Below are positions 1 through 13,979 of a stretch of 64,000 nucleotides of DNA, piece by piece. The translations under genes and the position numbers were made by a program. Below the pieces are notes generated by a model, which was not told the origin of the DNA, ran no database searches, and saw nothing but the letters and a program-made list of their open reading frames with translations. The first letter of the stretch is position 1. Each line of letters starts with the position of its first letter. Source of the stretch: Silene conica. Taxonomy: Eukaryota > Streptophyta > Magnoliopsida > Caryophyllales > Caryophyllaceae. The DNA lies in assembly GCA_029255685.2 (NCBI GenBank), contig CM055318.2, positions 13,645,001 to 13,709,000 of the forward strand, in the 5' to 3' direction.

Positions 1-28
1 ATCGATTGCCACATCATCAAGCCACACA

Positions 29-586
29 ACAAGATGTGGAACTACGAAACATAAGTCATCTATCTCTTTCAATGATGACATTTGGATCTAAATCACGCAT
101 GCAAATAAAACTCTGATAATTATGCCAGTTGATTAAGAAAGAAAATGTGTGGCTGGTGAGTGTGTTGCGAAATATTGGGTTGAATTTATAACTTTAATAC
201 AAAGAGAACGTGTTGAAGACAAAAAATACCAAGGGGTTCAAGGGTTGTTTGAGACTACTACTACTTTGAGTGATGGATGAAGTTGAAGGGGATGTCACTT
301 TACAAGTACAAGATGTGGAACTACGAAACATAAGTCATCTATCTCTTTCAATGATGACATTTGGATCTAAATCACGCATGCAAATAAAACTCTGATAATT
401 ATGCCAGTTGATTAAGAAAGAAAATGTGTGGCTGGTGAGTGTGTTGCGAAATATTGGGTTGAATTTATAACTTTAATACAAAGAGAACGTGTTGAAGACA
501 AAAAATACCAAGGGGTTCAAGGGTTGTTTGAGACTACTACTACTTTGAGTGATGGATGAAGTTGAAGGGGATGTCACTTTACAAGT
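29..586. repeat. Exact 279-bp tandem duplication
   Basis: Bases 29-307 are repeated base for base at 308-586 (period 279); I found no mismatch reading the two copies side by side. The unit has no open frame I recognise and lies just past the last LARP1 exon visible in the window, so it is probably inside a LARP1 intron. Perfect identity means a very recent duplication or an assembly artefact at the window edge. Confidence 0.95.
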
Positions 587-1335
587 TGTAAAGTTATTAA
601 TGGAATAGTGGTGTTAATGGGCTTCCAAGCAATGGATTATGTAATAGGAGGGACGTAAGCAAAACTCGCGTAAACTTTCTCTTCGACTTTACTTTAAACG
701 ACATTTTTTATTACTTTTGTGTATTGGTTTTGGTTTCCTTGATCCTTATGCAAAAATCCTGCAGGAAGTTTTAACTTTTAAGTCAAATGGAGGGTAACAC
801 TTGAATGAAACGGCCACTTCTACCTTGTTCTCTTCCAGTCATTTACTAGAATTCATATTGTAATAAATTACTCTGTATTATAAATCTCCCAATCAATAAC
901 AGAACGACACTAAAAAGTATCACAGTTTCTTTTCTCGGGTTTATTGAATAAACAAAACAATTTCAATTTTCCAGTACTGTAGGCTAGTGGAGTGAGAAAA
1001 TGTTGCAAGGGATTTTGTGAAAATGATTAACACCATATGCAGGGTTCAAGTACAAGAAATGTCGGCACAAATCGTATTATCTTCAGGGGTTATCAACTCC
1101 TATTCCATCCACGAGCTTGTTTAGATTAAGATGAATAAAGGAAAAACCGTATTACATAATACTGCAAGCTAGTGTAGCACTTGGAAGCATTAATCAAATA
1201 TAATATAACAGTAACAGACGCCTACATCCCACCGGATCATATTTAAAGGCGCGAAAAGATTCAGGTGACAACCATAGCAACCACAACCACGAACATTGTT
1301 ACAACTTAGAAAGAGCGTCATGAAGGAGAACTCAC
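587..1335. other. Probable LARP1 intron, no coding signal seen
   Basis: I looked on the minus strand for the next LARP1 exon (the end of the La motif and the following RNA-binding segment) and did not find it. The stretch has no recognisable exon, repeat or RNA gene. The intron that starts at the donor after 1336 appears to run through here and off the left edge. Confidence 0.5.
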
Positions 1336-3223
1336 CTTGTTGAACTTAGAAATTAAGTCAACATGAACCCAGCCATTTTCATCCATGTGCTCCCGCAGAT
1401 ATGTGTCTCTAACTAAATTGTCAACACTGGCACGAGAAAATAATATACAATGATGGTTACATTAACTAGCATTGTCAAACATAATTAAAGGTACGACATA
1501 CATGACATGGGTTCAAAAGAGTACCTGAAGTAATAGTTAATCTGTCTCTTCAACTCAGAAGAGAGCTCCGGTAACGGGAAATAAACCGGAGAAAAAGGAG
1601 GCACAAGCTGCATACCCGGGGGGAAAAAAACTAGAAGCACGTAAAAAGATTAAGAACGATTATCATTGTCATGTATAAACTCTGAAAGCACTAGAAGAAG
1701 CTAGAAAAATACCCGGCATTCCAGGGTTTAGGAAAGGTGGCACAAGTGGAGCATAAGCAAACTGAGTAGAAGCAGGTGGGTTAACCACCAGGGCCCTAGG
1801 AGCACCTCTTGACTGCATATCTCTTCCATTTAAACTCCTTTGATGGTTAAAATCATGATTACCACGTTCCTGATCATTCCGTCTACCCCCGTAATTCTGA
1901 TGCGACCCGTCTCCGCGTGGATGGGGTCCTCCGTTCCCCTTCCTGAAAGGGTTACGCTGTTGATGATGCTGCTCTCCACCGGCACTTCTCGGACCTGATT
2001 CTCTATGACTGTGATTTTGCACATTATCCACACCAGAACTTTCAGAAGAACGGCTAGAATTAGGTTTAGGAGAACCATGACTATGCTGATAATGAGCACC
2101 CTCTCGAGCGGGTAGTAAGGATTGATAGGAAGGCATCCCATTACTATGTGGCATATTCCCGCCGTCCCGCTTGAACGACTTTTGCCTCGCAGGGCGGGAA
2201 TGATTAGAGGTCATATGTTGGTTAGAATTGCTATTAGTTGATTTCTCTAAAGCTGGTGGTTGTAAACGCGCGGATGATGTATTGATTCCGGACCCCTAAA
2301 GCATTCCAAACAAACTGAGCAAGTCAGCAAATATAATATTTCAAATCCATCTAGTAAAATTTCAACTCTAATTTATCATCTAGTTCAAAAATTCTTTTAG
2401 AATACAGCAATTGCAGAGTAACCCAACTTAATCCAAAGGCAGTGTTCTTAACATCAAATTAGTTCTTAGCATCAAATTCAATTCACGAAAATTTAATAAT
2501 CATATATCACAAAAATATATATACATTCAAAAGCACATAGCTTTGAAAGCAAGCAAACACAAAAACAAAACCGCATACGAAAAAAAACACATTAACGGCA
2601 ATATAAGTATTCTTTAGTATTGAATACAATTAGACCTAATTTTACCCAATTTTCTTACACATAAAAAACAAAAACTGATCAAAGTTTTAGGATTATAACA
2701 CGAAAATCAATCAAATAACAGAAAACCCTAACATTCACTTAAAAAAAGTCACTGATGCAAACAATCACATCAATTAAAAATACCTACATTCAAAAGTACT
2801 TAGCTTTCAACCAAAGCAAACAAAAACAAACTCAAAAAAATCAAAATAAATCTATCGATTAACGCGAACCTGAGGCGAAAGTGTGGATCCAAAATCCGGA
2901 ACAATAATCGAAGAATCCGAAGAAGATAGCTTAGGAGACGACTTAGTAGTACACTCAGAAAGTGACGGCCATAGCTCGGCCCCCATAACCACCGCAGCAG
3001 CACCGCTTACAGCGGTATCTCCATTGATCGACGACGACGTCGGCTTCTTATTCCACGCTACAGGCTTCTTAGCATTGTTATCACCGCCGGCGCCGGCGTC
3101 AATATCAGACACAATCAGATTCCACGGTGGAGATGTCGTCCTCTTTGGCGACATTTCGGCGGCCGATACGGCGGCGTTTGGGTTAGGGTTTGGTGGTTGA
3201 TTGTTGTTACCTTCAGCGGCCAT
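1336..3223 (-). CDS. LARP1: La-related protein 1 (LARP1), 5' portion, four exons
   Basis: Exons on the minus strand are 2870-3223, 1713-2295, 1525-1630 and 1336-1426. Each junction is GT-AG, the phases agree, and the sum is 1134 nt (378 codons) with no stop; the gene continues beyond the left edge. The start ATG at 3223 begins MAAEGNNNQPP. The N-terminal third is low-complexity and carries the plant LARP1 signatures KKPVAWNKKP and MGAELWPSLSE. The middle is rich in His, Arg, Gly, Asn and Ser. The last two exons give a La-motif start (QINYYFSVDNLVRDTYLREH, then MDENGWVHVDLISKFNK), at about residues 335-378. Plant LARP1 is a cytoplasmic RNA-binding protein known to act in mRNA stability, heat-induced decay and translation of TOP-type mRNAs. 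The RNA-contacting remainder and the DM15 region are outside the window. Which paralogue (1a, 1b or 1c) cannot be decided. Confidence 0.9.
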
Positions 3224-3455
3224 TAAAAAATTAGGGTTTTTGTCACTGAAACGATCAAGGACAAATAATAATGATAATAAATATTAAAATTAAGGAAAAA
3301 AGTTATTGGTTCTTAAGTATTATTAGTATTATTATATTAATATTATTGTAATTGATTAGGGTGATTTGTGGGAGGGGGACGGATTAATGAGGAACAGAAG
3401 GCCGATCTCTCTCTAAAAAGGGTGAAGAGAGAACGGAGAAGGAAAGAGGAAATTA
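3224..3455 (-). promoter_or_regulatory. LARP1 leader with telo-box and pyrimidine tract
   Basis: Directly upstream of the LARP1 ATG the minus strand has a telo-box, AAACCCTAA (3231-3239), and farther out a long C/T-rich tract (about 3421-3452). Telo-boxes are typical of promoters and leaders of ribosome-biogenesis and translation genes in plants. The transcription start is not fixed by the sequence. Confidence 0.5.
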
Positions 3456-4496
3456 AAAGCTCCCGGAGAAACGAGTTTATTGTTTTGCTTCTATTTTATA
3501 TGGACTAATATATTATTCCTAATATAAAATAAATCACTTTTTTATTGGACCGTCCATACCATTTAACCCACTAAAAAGATATAAGCCCAAAGAAAACAAT
3601 TAAATTTATTTATATTTAAATTTTTTGACAAGCCGATATTTTATAATAAAAACTAATATATCTAAATATACAATTTATTAATATAAAATTTTAGTTAATC
3701 AAAAGAAAATAATATTTTTCAAGTTTATTAACTAATTTATTTGGGAATTTAGTTATTTGTCTAGTCTTATAAATAAAGTCATTTTACACAACAATTTGTT
3801 ATAAATAAATAAATAGTTTAAATAGTTAAATAGTGTAATACTCGATTTCTATTTTGTTTTTTTGTTTAGACATGAGAGTGATTTTTCTTCATTTCCGTCT
3901 TAACCCTAATTTGGCTAGGTTCTTTTCGACTTATGAACTGAACTAAATTGAAAAGGATCTAAGCTAAATTGAATAGAGTTGGCTTGGTGAAACAAGAGTT
4001 AATTTGTGAAGAGATAATTGAAATGAATTGTATAAAGAGAAACTAAACTGAAATGAAATGAGCTCAAATTGTATAGAGATAACTTTTCTTATGCTCAACT
4101 TCATTTTTATCTTTATAATTATAATATAATTATAAGAAATAATAGATTTTAAACTACACTAGCAATCTAGATGTTATTCATTTTATCATTTATTCCCAAT
4201 GAGGAATAAAGACAAAAACTTTTAGTTTTTTTTTTTAAGTTATGTGGCTAAAGGACAATTGATATGAAGGTGGCATTAGATGGTGGAAAGTTAACTTTTT
4301 CTCAATTCAAAAATTGGCCATTACTACAGCCTTGATTATCTACGGTTTCTCATTGGATTGACACAATATTTACAACATTTAAGAATTTTAGTTATTGTCT
4401 GCAAAAATTGCTACTCATTTCATAGAGTTGAATTTTCTCTATTTCCCAAATTTATAAAATTTAATTAAAAAGCTACCCTAAAATGATTAATAAACA

Positions 4497-4582
4497 TCAC
4501 GTAGACAAAGCCACGTAGGATCCAAGAATGCCACGTAAATGCCACGTAAACTCATTGCCACGTAATTTTCTTATTTTATAGA
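4497..4582 (-). mobile_element. Possible 5' end of a Helitron (minus strand)
   Basis: Read on the minus strand, the segment starts A^TCTATAAAAT at 4582 and then has four copies of ACGTGGCA-like sequence. The Helitron starting at 46344 has the same start, TCTATAAAAT, followed by four GTGACGTGGCA-like repeats. I could not find the matching 3' hairpin plus CTAG to the left, so this is only a resemblance. Confidence 0.3.
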
Positions 4583-4628
4583 TTTAATTCAATTTTCTAT
4601 AAAATAACTTAATTTAGGTAACTTGCTC

Positions 4629-4800
4629 TACAAATTTACATGAACATTTCATAATTTATAATTAATATTGACATTTTAATTGAACTTTTGTAATAAAACA
4701 TGTAAATAAATCTTTACAAATTTACATGAACATTTCATAATTTATAATTAATATTGACATTTTAATTGAACTTTTGTAATAAAACATGTAACTAAATGTC
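4629..4800. repeat. 86-bp direct tandem repeat
   Basis: Two adjacent AT-rich copies, about 4629-4714 and 4715-4800, are nearly identical. They have no coding content. Confidence 0.85.
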
Positions 4801-7202
4801 ATAATTTATGATTAAAATTGACATAATTAAAATTTTGGTACTAAAACATGTTAATCAATTAAAATTATTCATATTATTTAACACCCACCATTTTTATTAA
4901 CACTCTCACCTATTCAATTCATTGTTTTAATTAAACATCATAATAAATTGATTAAAATTCTTCATATTACTTCACCCACCAAATTAATTAAAATTTATTC
5001 TTATTTAATTAAATTTTGTAATATAATATGTTAATAATTTGATTAGATTTTTTATACTACTTAATTCCCATAATTTTCATCAATATTTTTCCTTATTTAA
5101 TTCACCTCTTAAATTGTTCAGCAATCAATTATCTAATTTAATAATACCACAAAATAAAATAAATATAAAATTAAAATATGAGAGTCTGTGATTGTAGAAT
5201 GTCTATAAAATCCCTACAGTTTCTATTCAAAATATTTATCTAAAATCTATTGCTCATTTGCCTATGAGTTTCTAAGATGTGTATTATATTTTATGGTTTT
5301 ATTTATTTATCTGATTATATCGAGTAAATTGAGTATTATTGTTGAGTATTTTTGTTGTTATGTACAATAAAGAATACTTTAATTTGTTATGTTATTGTTT
5401 TTATAAATTCTTTGATTTATATTTGAATTTATATTTTTCATTTGGTTTAATTTTAATGATTTACCTGTACAGTGTTTTGATTTGTTTGTTAAGTTTTTGC
5501 CATATTGATGTTTTACTTTTGGTCAATATATTTTTTATATGAACTTTAAAGTATTATAAAATGTATGTGAATGCAAATAAAACAAAACATCACATGGATA
5601 ATCAAAAGAGGGAAAAATACAAACAACACGTAACTAAGGTAAAATCTATACAATATAATTAAAAGGCTAACTAAAACATTTAATTTTAATTCATATGTCA
5701 TTTTTATTATAGTGGTTAATACTAATTTATTCTATGCATTAAAAAGTTATTTATCTCCAAAACTGTCACATGCTTATAAGTACCGAAAAAAATTGTAGTT
5801 GTAATCACAAAAAAGCTAACATAAACTATTTATTTTCCTCTCATAAATTTGGTTATTAATATATTTATTATTGTAGGAGTGCTAATACAATAACAAAGTA
5901 AGCCCTCTCCATTTCATTTCTCATTAGACCATATTTATGTTTATATTAGATTTCGTAATACTAAGAAAAATCTATAACTCCATAATCTAAATAAAAAATC
6001 TATAATCTATCTATAAATCTGATTAAAAACCAAGTCAAACTATCTAGCATAATCTATATGTCATATTTAGTTACATAAACTTTATACATTTCATTTCACC
6101 TTCATCCGTATTTATGTTTATATTAATTTCATAATAATGAAAAAAATTATGCTCAAAATCAAATCTCAACCTTGATTCATATTTATACTTATATTAAATT
6201 TGATAATTAATAATAAAAAATGATGCTCAAAAGTGCTAAACGCATCCTCAATTGTTTATATATATTTGTTGGAAAACAAAATTTATAAATCAAAAATTTT
6301 CTCACCCCTATTGTTAGTAGAACTAAATGTGTCACTAATTTCCAATTATTTTATTCAAATCAACGTAAATGTATTAAGGTTTTAGATTATTAACTAATTT
6401 ATTTCTTTTTTAGTGTAAGTTCCATTTGTGTGGAGCGTTCATCACATTTTCACTATTTACAATTACTTCTTTATAGAGACGATTGATTGGAGAAAGAAGA
6501 CCATATGGAGGAGTTTTTTGGATTGCTTAAAAAACTTTATATTGAAGACTAATTGTAAGATTGACGATATCAACCTGGATTAGTAATAATTTTTTTTCCA
6601 ACTGTATTTTTTAATTCTGGTATTTGTTTATTTTTTTTCATCATTTTACTTTTGAAAAAAGAGCACCTGCACCTACTTGCGCCTATTTAATTTATCGACT
6701 TTGATCTTTATGTTAATCTGTCAATATCCGTATTTTTAGTATACGATCTATTTGAATTATTTATGAACTAATCTTACTATGTGATTTGATATTTTAAAAA
6801 GTCCAAATTACTTAACATCACACGAAAAACAAAATATTCCGTGAAATCTACAGGTTATAAAACTAATGATCTATTGAAAGAATATTGAAAAATTTAGTAA
6901 AATTCAAATTTCATGCTTTACGCTTTACGGTGTGGACTCTCCTAGTTAATGGTTATACTATATACTTTACATAACAAGAGATCGCCATATATGTTTTCTT
7001 TATAACCATGTATGAATTATACTATAAATGATGATATACAATGCTACATCGAAACATAAATCATATTTACAATCGGGGATCTCCAAATAATTCCCCAAAG
7101 ACAAAAACGAGCCTAAAATCTTATGAAAAGGTTTGACCGGCTCGAATTAGTCAATACCTTCCAAATATAAGGCATCAACTAGTCAATAATCAAACCTACC
7201 AA

Positions 7203-10200
7203 CTAGGAAAAAATTGACATGGCTTGAAGGAAACTGAAGATGAGTGTACAAGTCCAGAAATGTAAATGAGATATACTCCAACTCAGTGATGCCCCGGACA
7301 TATGATTGTTGTTACTTGGTATTGCTTGAGGCTCAATGGAAGCTACTGGAGGAACTTTTGCCGAACCTTGAGGACTTATTGGTAGCGTGTTTGACTCCGT
7401 CACGTAATTACCTAAGTTTAAAACTCGTCAATCACATAATAACTCGAATAATTTAAACAGCAAACCGAAAACAAAGGGGCTTTTAGTAAATGCTTTTTAT
7501 AGCCATCGTGGTCAACACGTGAGGTTCGTGTCAATCCTTATATAGGTCCAGTGGAAAGACACATTTTTGTGTTTTCCTTGTAGTTACCATATCCTTGGTT
7601 TTTCTTAAACCTGTCAAACACGTTGGATGCGTGTCCACACAAAGAATTAAGAATGTGTAGGAAGAGAATAAAAAAGAAACTACAAGTATTAATTTGATAC
7701 TCACAGTCTGATGCCTTCCAGCCTAACACCATCTTTTCGCGATCAAATACTACGCGATAGCCAGTCATGAAGTTCTCTGTAAAACATGATACAGAAGAAT
7801 GAGGGAACTGATTTTGACAGCAGAAAGCAGAAGCAACATTGCTGTTTGTACAACAGTGAACAGTGTACCAAGAAGGCAAGACTGAACATTCGGACTGAGG
7901 AGATAACTAAAAGCGATTGACACCATAAGGATGCGCAATCATGGTATTGAGGAATTCTAGCATGAACCTCTTCACATATAGTTCTAAATTGTTAGCTGGC
8001 AAGTCATTGAGTTGTGTTATTCATGACTTGGACTCGAACCTGACATCAAACTACCCTAGTGGATTCCTTTACAGAGTTTACACATAAAAACAGACTTTTC
8101 TCCGGGATTTTGAAGCAGAGGCGTAAATGGAGTACAAATGGAATACAAATATCTCATGATAGTATTATCATGAGACCGACTCATAGTTAAATGAGGAAAT
8201 TGTTCCCTGATGTAGTAAGTACGGCCTGTCGTTAAAAGGGGCTTGTCTCATATTATATCTAACATGAAACTGTTTCTCAACGGAGTAACTGTAAAAGAAG
8301 GAACAGATATACTCACGGCCAATGATATTTACTCCTTCGCTTTTAACGATCCCCAGGCAGTAGATTACATCTCCGGTCTGGATGAAACAAACATATTAGA
8401 CCACCTGATGACAACTCATCATTTGAGTCAACTGTCACGTGCTGATGTGGATATTTGGTGTGGATAGTGTCATTATGAGAAGGAATTACCTGGGTAGAAA
8501 CTGTCACTGTAGGATCAATGACATATAGCTGATCTCCACCTTTCATCGTCAAGTTGATTGGAGGAGTACTCGGGCTGCTATCTATAGAGCTGAAAGTTAA
8601 CCAGGGTTAAGACTTTACCCAAAAAATAGAGGGTAACTCATACAAAAACATTTAATCATGATTCATGGCGAATGCTGCTAACCTAAGGTCATAGCAGTAC
8701 TCGAAAGGAATGTCTGGATCAGAACTGTGTCTGTTGTCTGTTACCCCAGAATCAAACTGAAAAGAAATGTTTCGTGTAAGTTATATACTTGATATAGAAT
8801 ATCATTGGCATGAGTCGAAGGTTGAGGAGAACTCACATTTTCTGCAATTAGTGCATAAGCTGGATCGTTTAAATATGAGAAAGAAGTACCGGAGTCAAAA
8901 ATTGCATAAACGCTATCCACTTTGGAGGTTTTGGTTCCAACAATAATCTGTTCTATGCTAACGTTATAGTGTGGGCTGGCAGTTTCAAACAAAAATTGTC
9001 AGGAAGTCACATGACAGGAACTAGAACCAACAAATTACCTGAAGCTATTTAACTCGACCAAAATGAAACAAAACCATGATATGAAACAAAAACCTTAATA
9101 TGAAAATAACACGAAAATAACATGATTGAGCTGATTAGTAACCATTGACGAAAATGACTCAAAAACAAATCAACAGAAATATCCCGATAACAGTGCACTC
9201 TAAACGACCCGGACGACCTTTTTGCCAGGTCTAAAGTGAATTTTTTTCTTGAAACTAGAAATTATTCATAACAGTATTTTCAAAGAAAAAGGTGATTGCT
9301 TACGCTAGTTGTCTAACAATGAAAGGTGTTTTACTTTGGTCCGAGCTGCCCTGATCCCCAAAAGTGATTCTACCGGTTCCATCATCTCCGAAACACATGG
9401 AGAAAGAATTTACGGCAACTTTTCCACTGGAGAGAATACTAGGAACAGAAATACTTTTGAGGCCAAGCCCGAGTAAACCGTTGGGAGCTCCTCCATCTAA
9501 GAAAGACCCTGTCTGCTCCTTGCCGCAGCTGCATGAATTCAGGACTATCTGATTATAGAGATTAGACAGCTGAACCGTAAAGAGTCCTGACATTATAGAT
9601 TTAATCGTGTTCTATAGAATGCTACTAGTTGAAATTATTCCAGAAAAACTAGATTAATGTGTATAATCTCAAAAGACCTTGGTGGAATAACAAACGAGCG
9701 TGAACTGAAACTAGTTGACAATGTTTACCATCAGAGAAGACCTGTTTATACACAAATACGCACCTTAGCCTCAATGTCGTGTGGAATAAAAAAATCAATA
9801 GAACTAAACAATGGATTTTGTTGGTTGTTATCAATAAGTGGAAGGAAAAAGGTGTAAGAAGGAGAATTTGACATTTCATGGTTTCAAAGGGTAAATTTGT
9901 TACTCCTGGAAGGAAAATATTATTTCCCTGAACCAGACAGAGATTTAACTCAGACAAAGTTGCTCTTAAAGCATTGAAGCACAAAGGGCAACTACAGCAG
10001 AAAACCATAAGACGGGAACAAAGTATTAACATGTAAACATGAATGACTACTTACCCAAAGGGAACCTTTGCGCGTACCGGTTTAGAGTGATTATCATCTG
10101 TAACAAGATGCAATACATCCTCAACTAAGTACCCAGATGAAGATGTGTTGGCAGAAAGATACATAATACTGTAGTCACATGTGCGTGATGATTCCGTGCA

Positions 10201-13200
10201 GCTTGTTCTATGTCCACACAGAGAACTGTTGCAGGGAACTTTAGTACCAGTGGATGATGTACTTGGGCTGTATATGTTAAACTCTAGCTGATACCAACAA
10301 GACACAACAAAAAAAGGTTATGAGAGGAAGAGGCGATTGCTTGTTCAACTGACATATAAATAGATAGATCGTCATGAGTTTAGAGTCTTTAGACTTTGTA
10401 AATCTGAACCGACACAAAATGATCACCCTTTGCATGTCCGAAAATCCCGAACATGTCCTCAAACCCAAATTGACCCGAAACCCATCTCAATAGTCATTGG
10501 CCCAAACTATGTTGTACCTGATTTGGCCCAATTTGAAATGAACCGATTTGAAAACTACACGACTCGAGATGGCTGATGACCTGTCGCCGCTAATTTAAAT
10601 ACACACCTTAGTTAATCTAGAAAACAAACTTCTCTGCACAATAGAAATATCGCCTTTCCTCCAAGCTCAAAAGCATTTTGCAATACTGAACAAAACTATG
10701 GTGAAACCTTTCTGGAGTAAGTGTAGGAATCTAAGATTAACACACTGTTCATCTGTTAATCCTCGAACACACTAATTCAAAATCACTGTGAAATTCATAT
10801 CGAACAGGAAAGGAAGAAGCTTATAAATGTATTCAAGATTGATTATGATCCTTTCCATTACCACAGGGAGTTTAACAATACTTCTGCTGTAAGTGGTGTA
10901 ACAGTGCAAGGGTTCGAACTTCGAACTATAGTTACGTTAGTGTAATAGTTCTCTAAACTGAAAGTACATTGGGTCCAAACAAAAGGACGAACCAGATGGA
11001 CATTGAAATAAAAAGGAAAGAGCAAAAAACTAAAGGATCTGTTCCTGTAAGAAGTTAACTTTCAACCCAAGATGAACAAGCTAGCACAAGTGCACAACAA
11101 TCGAAAAAGATGTCTCAACTACTCATGTACAAAATAAACACATACTATAATGAGTATGTAATTTTTGTATCTTTTAGTATCAAATATAGAAATTTCTATT
11201 ACATCAAATTGTTGGTTTTGTAAGGTGGAATCTCTCAATTCATTCCTATACAATCCAAATGTGTCCAGGCAAACAAAAGTTGGAGGGCACAAAACAAATC
11301 ATAGAACATGAATTAGGAATACGTAAAGATAACTCCAGCACCATGGTGTCAAATTACGGCGTAAATCTAACTTCATACGGCCAATACTACATTATTCAAA
11401 GAATGGTCTAAGACTCTAAGCATATGCTATTAGAAGATAATACTCAACGAAAACGAGAATATACCTCTTGAGATCTAATTGTAACCCCTTTGACACAACT
11501 TTCACAATCGCAAGGTAACCAAAAGAGGTCACTCCCCGTATCTAGTGCCACCAAAAACCACATTGCCGGCGTACCTACGGTCACATTTGCATATTGCAAG
11601 CTGCATTCATTGAGCAACTTTTCATTATAATCTGATTGATTAACTTAAGAACTAAAAATAAATCAATACTCGATGTCTCAATCATTTGTTTACTGTGATT
11701 AAATACCTCTCACAAAGAATTAAAAAAGTAAACAAACGGTAATAAAGGATTAAATAATTTTTTTTTTTACCATGATTAATTAGTACTTATATTATACCAT
11801 AGGCAAATTCTTATGCTCCGTCTGTCTATTTTTAGACGGACTAATTGTGGTCATTTTTACAATAAAATGTTTCAATTTTTAAATAAAATGTTACCATCAT
11901 TTTCTAAAAAGTGACGAATTTGCGATATAATATAACATTTTGTCATTAAATGGTTACATTCTATTAAAAAGATGGTGACATTTGGTTCGTCTTATTTTGG
12001 TCTGTTGAAACAAGAATTTTTGTATACTATAATGGCCATCATAGGCAATTGGGGATCCAATGCTAAAAAAAGAATTGCAAAAGCTACCTAACATAACAAT
12101 AACTTGCCAACTTTTCTTCTTTAATGCATAACCCACTTTTCTTTTGCCAATTTCAACAAGAATATTCACCTCCGTACTAGTGAGCCTACAAACCCATTTA
12201 ATACGAAATAGTGAAAGACCCCTGATAATACAGTTTTGTTAGTTTAATATAATTGATAAAGTTTACATCTTAATCACAAAAAATTCATTACTAGAGAATA
12301 ATTCTCTAATATTCTTGTGTTCTCCGGAGAACCGTACTCGTTACACCTAAGTCTTTATAATATTTCATTAGGTGAATTGTCTTTAGGTGTGAACAGGACA
12401 CTACTCGAGGATACAAGATTTTTTTCTGAAACCACATAACAACTCGGTACAGGGTGGCTCAAAGCCAAAAAAAAATTGCAAATAAGAAATGGGTTGAAAC
12501 TATTTGTAGAGAATGAGTCCATGTAGCATAAGAAATAAATTGGCTATTCCAGTAGTGATTGTTTTGTAAATGCAAAACAACACTAACACGTGAAGGAAAA
12601 TCTGACAAAGTAGCGACTTTGCTCTATGTATACGTGAACTCATTTTCTACAAGTAGTTTCAACCGAACTCTCATTTGCAAATTTTTTTGGCTTTAGAGTA
12701 TTTAAGCCTTATTTACCAAATCGGTCTAAAACCTAATATACAAAAGATTAATGTAACAAACGACTCTCACTAGTATCGTTGGCAATGCTACTAGTTCTCA
12801 CAAATCAAAATCTCAAATAAGTTTTCCGCACTTGCTATCAATTAAAGATGACAAACCATATTCTATCAAAATGTTGCATTGGAAGTGAAGCTACAAGCTA
12901 TGAAGATAGAGAAGCATTGCTCTTAGAATCAAAGCAATCATAAAAAAACAGAAAGTAACATATTTGCGTTGAATGTACCAAAAAAAAAAACATATTTGCG
13001 TTGAATGATTTTGGCCCTATTTGGTAAACAACCTATTGATCAATTTTTATAGCATATTCATGAGTTTTAACATGTTGATCAAATTGCGTGGTTGGTAAAA
13101 AAATTTATTGAAACAGCATATTGACGGTCAATATACGGTTTTAGATTACCCTATATGGTTAGCCTATTCTAAACCATAAAATTTTACTAAAGAAAACTAA

Positions 13201-13979
13201 CATCCTACTAATCGTAATCTGCTAGTTACCAAACATTCAAAATCTACCCACGGAGTAACATATTAAGTTACGGTAAATTCACAAACTAACCAACGACTCC
13301 AATACACTTTGTAGGAAATTTCTAGTTTTAAATTTAGAAATATAGGGAGTAATATCGAACGTGACATACAAATTTGAAGACTTTTCCTTAATATGTTAGA
13401 TGACAATTTACTAATTATATTTTCGAGACATAATTACAAGTTTACAATTCCTCCTTAACCGTCGGACTCTTTTTGCGACTTGCCCACAACCTCAATCAAG
13501 AGTTGGTCTATTACTCGTATAACTCTCGCTAAAACCTGGATAGTTGATAACGGAGCTGCTAATTTAATGTAAAACCGTCTTATATAAGAATTTTAGGCGA
13601 AAACAATCACAAAAGAAAAGAAGTAGAGTGAGAGTAAGAAAGAGTACAATCCAAAGAGGCTTATCCGGTGAGTGGTATTGCCAGACGAGAACGTAAGAGG
13701 AGTTCTCGCCACCGCACCGGAGGAGGAGGAAGAAGAAGAAAGACGTCGACCATGTATGACAGCATCACGGTGGGCCATGGCTGCGTAGTATTCCACAGTA
13801 CCCTTCTCCGGTAGCTCACTACTATCCAAAACCCGTTTAACTGGATCCGAAAACCTGTGAAGTATATCAAACCCGAATGTCCCGTACCCGTATATAGGTT
13901 CGGATGTCCAGCCCAATAAGAAAACTAATAGGAACACGACACGTGTGTTTGTACTTGTACAGCTGACAGTGAAAGACAT
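7203..13979 (-). CDS. Secreted A1-family aspartyl protease, ten exons
   Basis: Exons (minus strand): 13648-13979, 11465-11600, 10055-10287, 9304-9528, 8837-8975, 8683-8756, 8490-8589, 8317-8377, 7705-7776 and 7203-7411. All introns are GT-AG and phases match; the total of 1581 nt encodes 526 aa. An N-terminal signal peptide (VVFLLVFLLGW) is followed by FDILHRFSDPVKRVL and the plant-specific VEYYAAMAHRD motif. The first catalytic aspartate is D131 (LVALDTGSDLFWLPC), the second D336 (AIFDSGTSFSYL). Later motifs include VIYCLGIVKSEGVNIIGQNF and YRVVFDREKMVLGWKASDC. The C-terminus ends in a hydrophobic stretch (LHFWTCTLIFSFLQAMSIFS) after a small-residue site, as in GPI-anchored or membrane-tethered members. 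It resembles the Arabidopsis At3g51330-type family, whose substrates are not well known. It looks intact. Introns 1 and 2 are long, and intron 1 holds a MITE. Confidence 0.92.
11802..12022. mobile_element. Mutator-like MITE (family B) in protease intron 1
   Basis: This 221-bp element starts GGCAAATTCTT and ends CAAGAATTTTTG. It is flanked by a 9-bp target duplication with one mismatch (TATACCATA, 11793-11801; TATACTATA, 12023-12031). It is homologous along its length to the element at 54908-55145. Both contain repeated ATAAAATGTTACC-like stretches and terminal CCGTC/GACGG segments. It has no coding capacity. Confidence 0.8.

Larger units (their letters stand above)
3456..7202. other. AT-rich intergenic region
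   Basis: No gene is supported here. The only long open frames are short and biased by AT-rich composition. The stretch holds an 86-bp direct duplication (4629-4800) and a cluster of CCACGT motifs (4497-4563), listed separately. Otherwise I see only AT-rich unique DNA, probably degraded transposon remains. Confidence 0.7.

Noticed and set aside
1830-2141. Minus-strand open frame of 103 codons
   Set aside because: It overlaps LARP1 exon 2 in another frame and has no domain; it is a shadow of the real exon.
13010-13230. Possible hAT or PIF-like MITE in protease intron 1 (TTTGGTAAAC ... TTACCAAAC)
   Set aside because: Ends match only over a few bases and no target duplication is visible.
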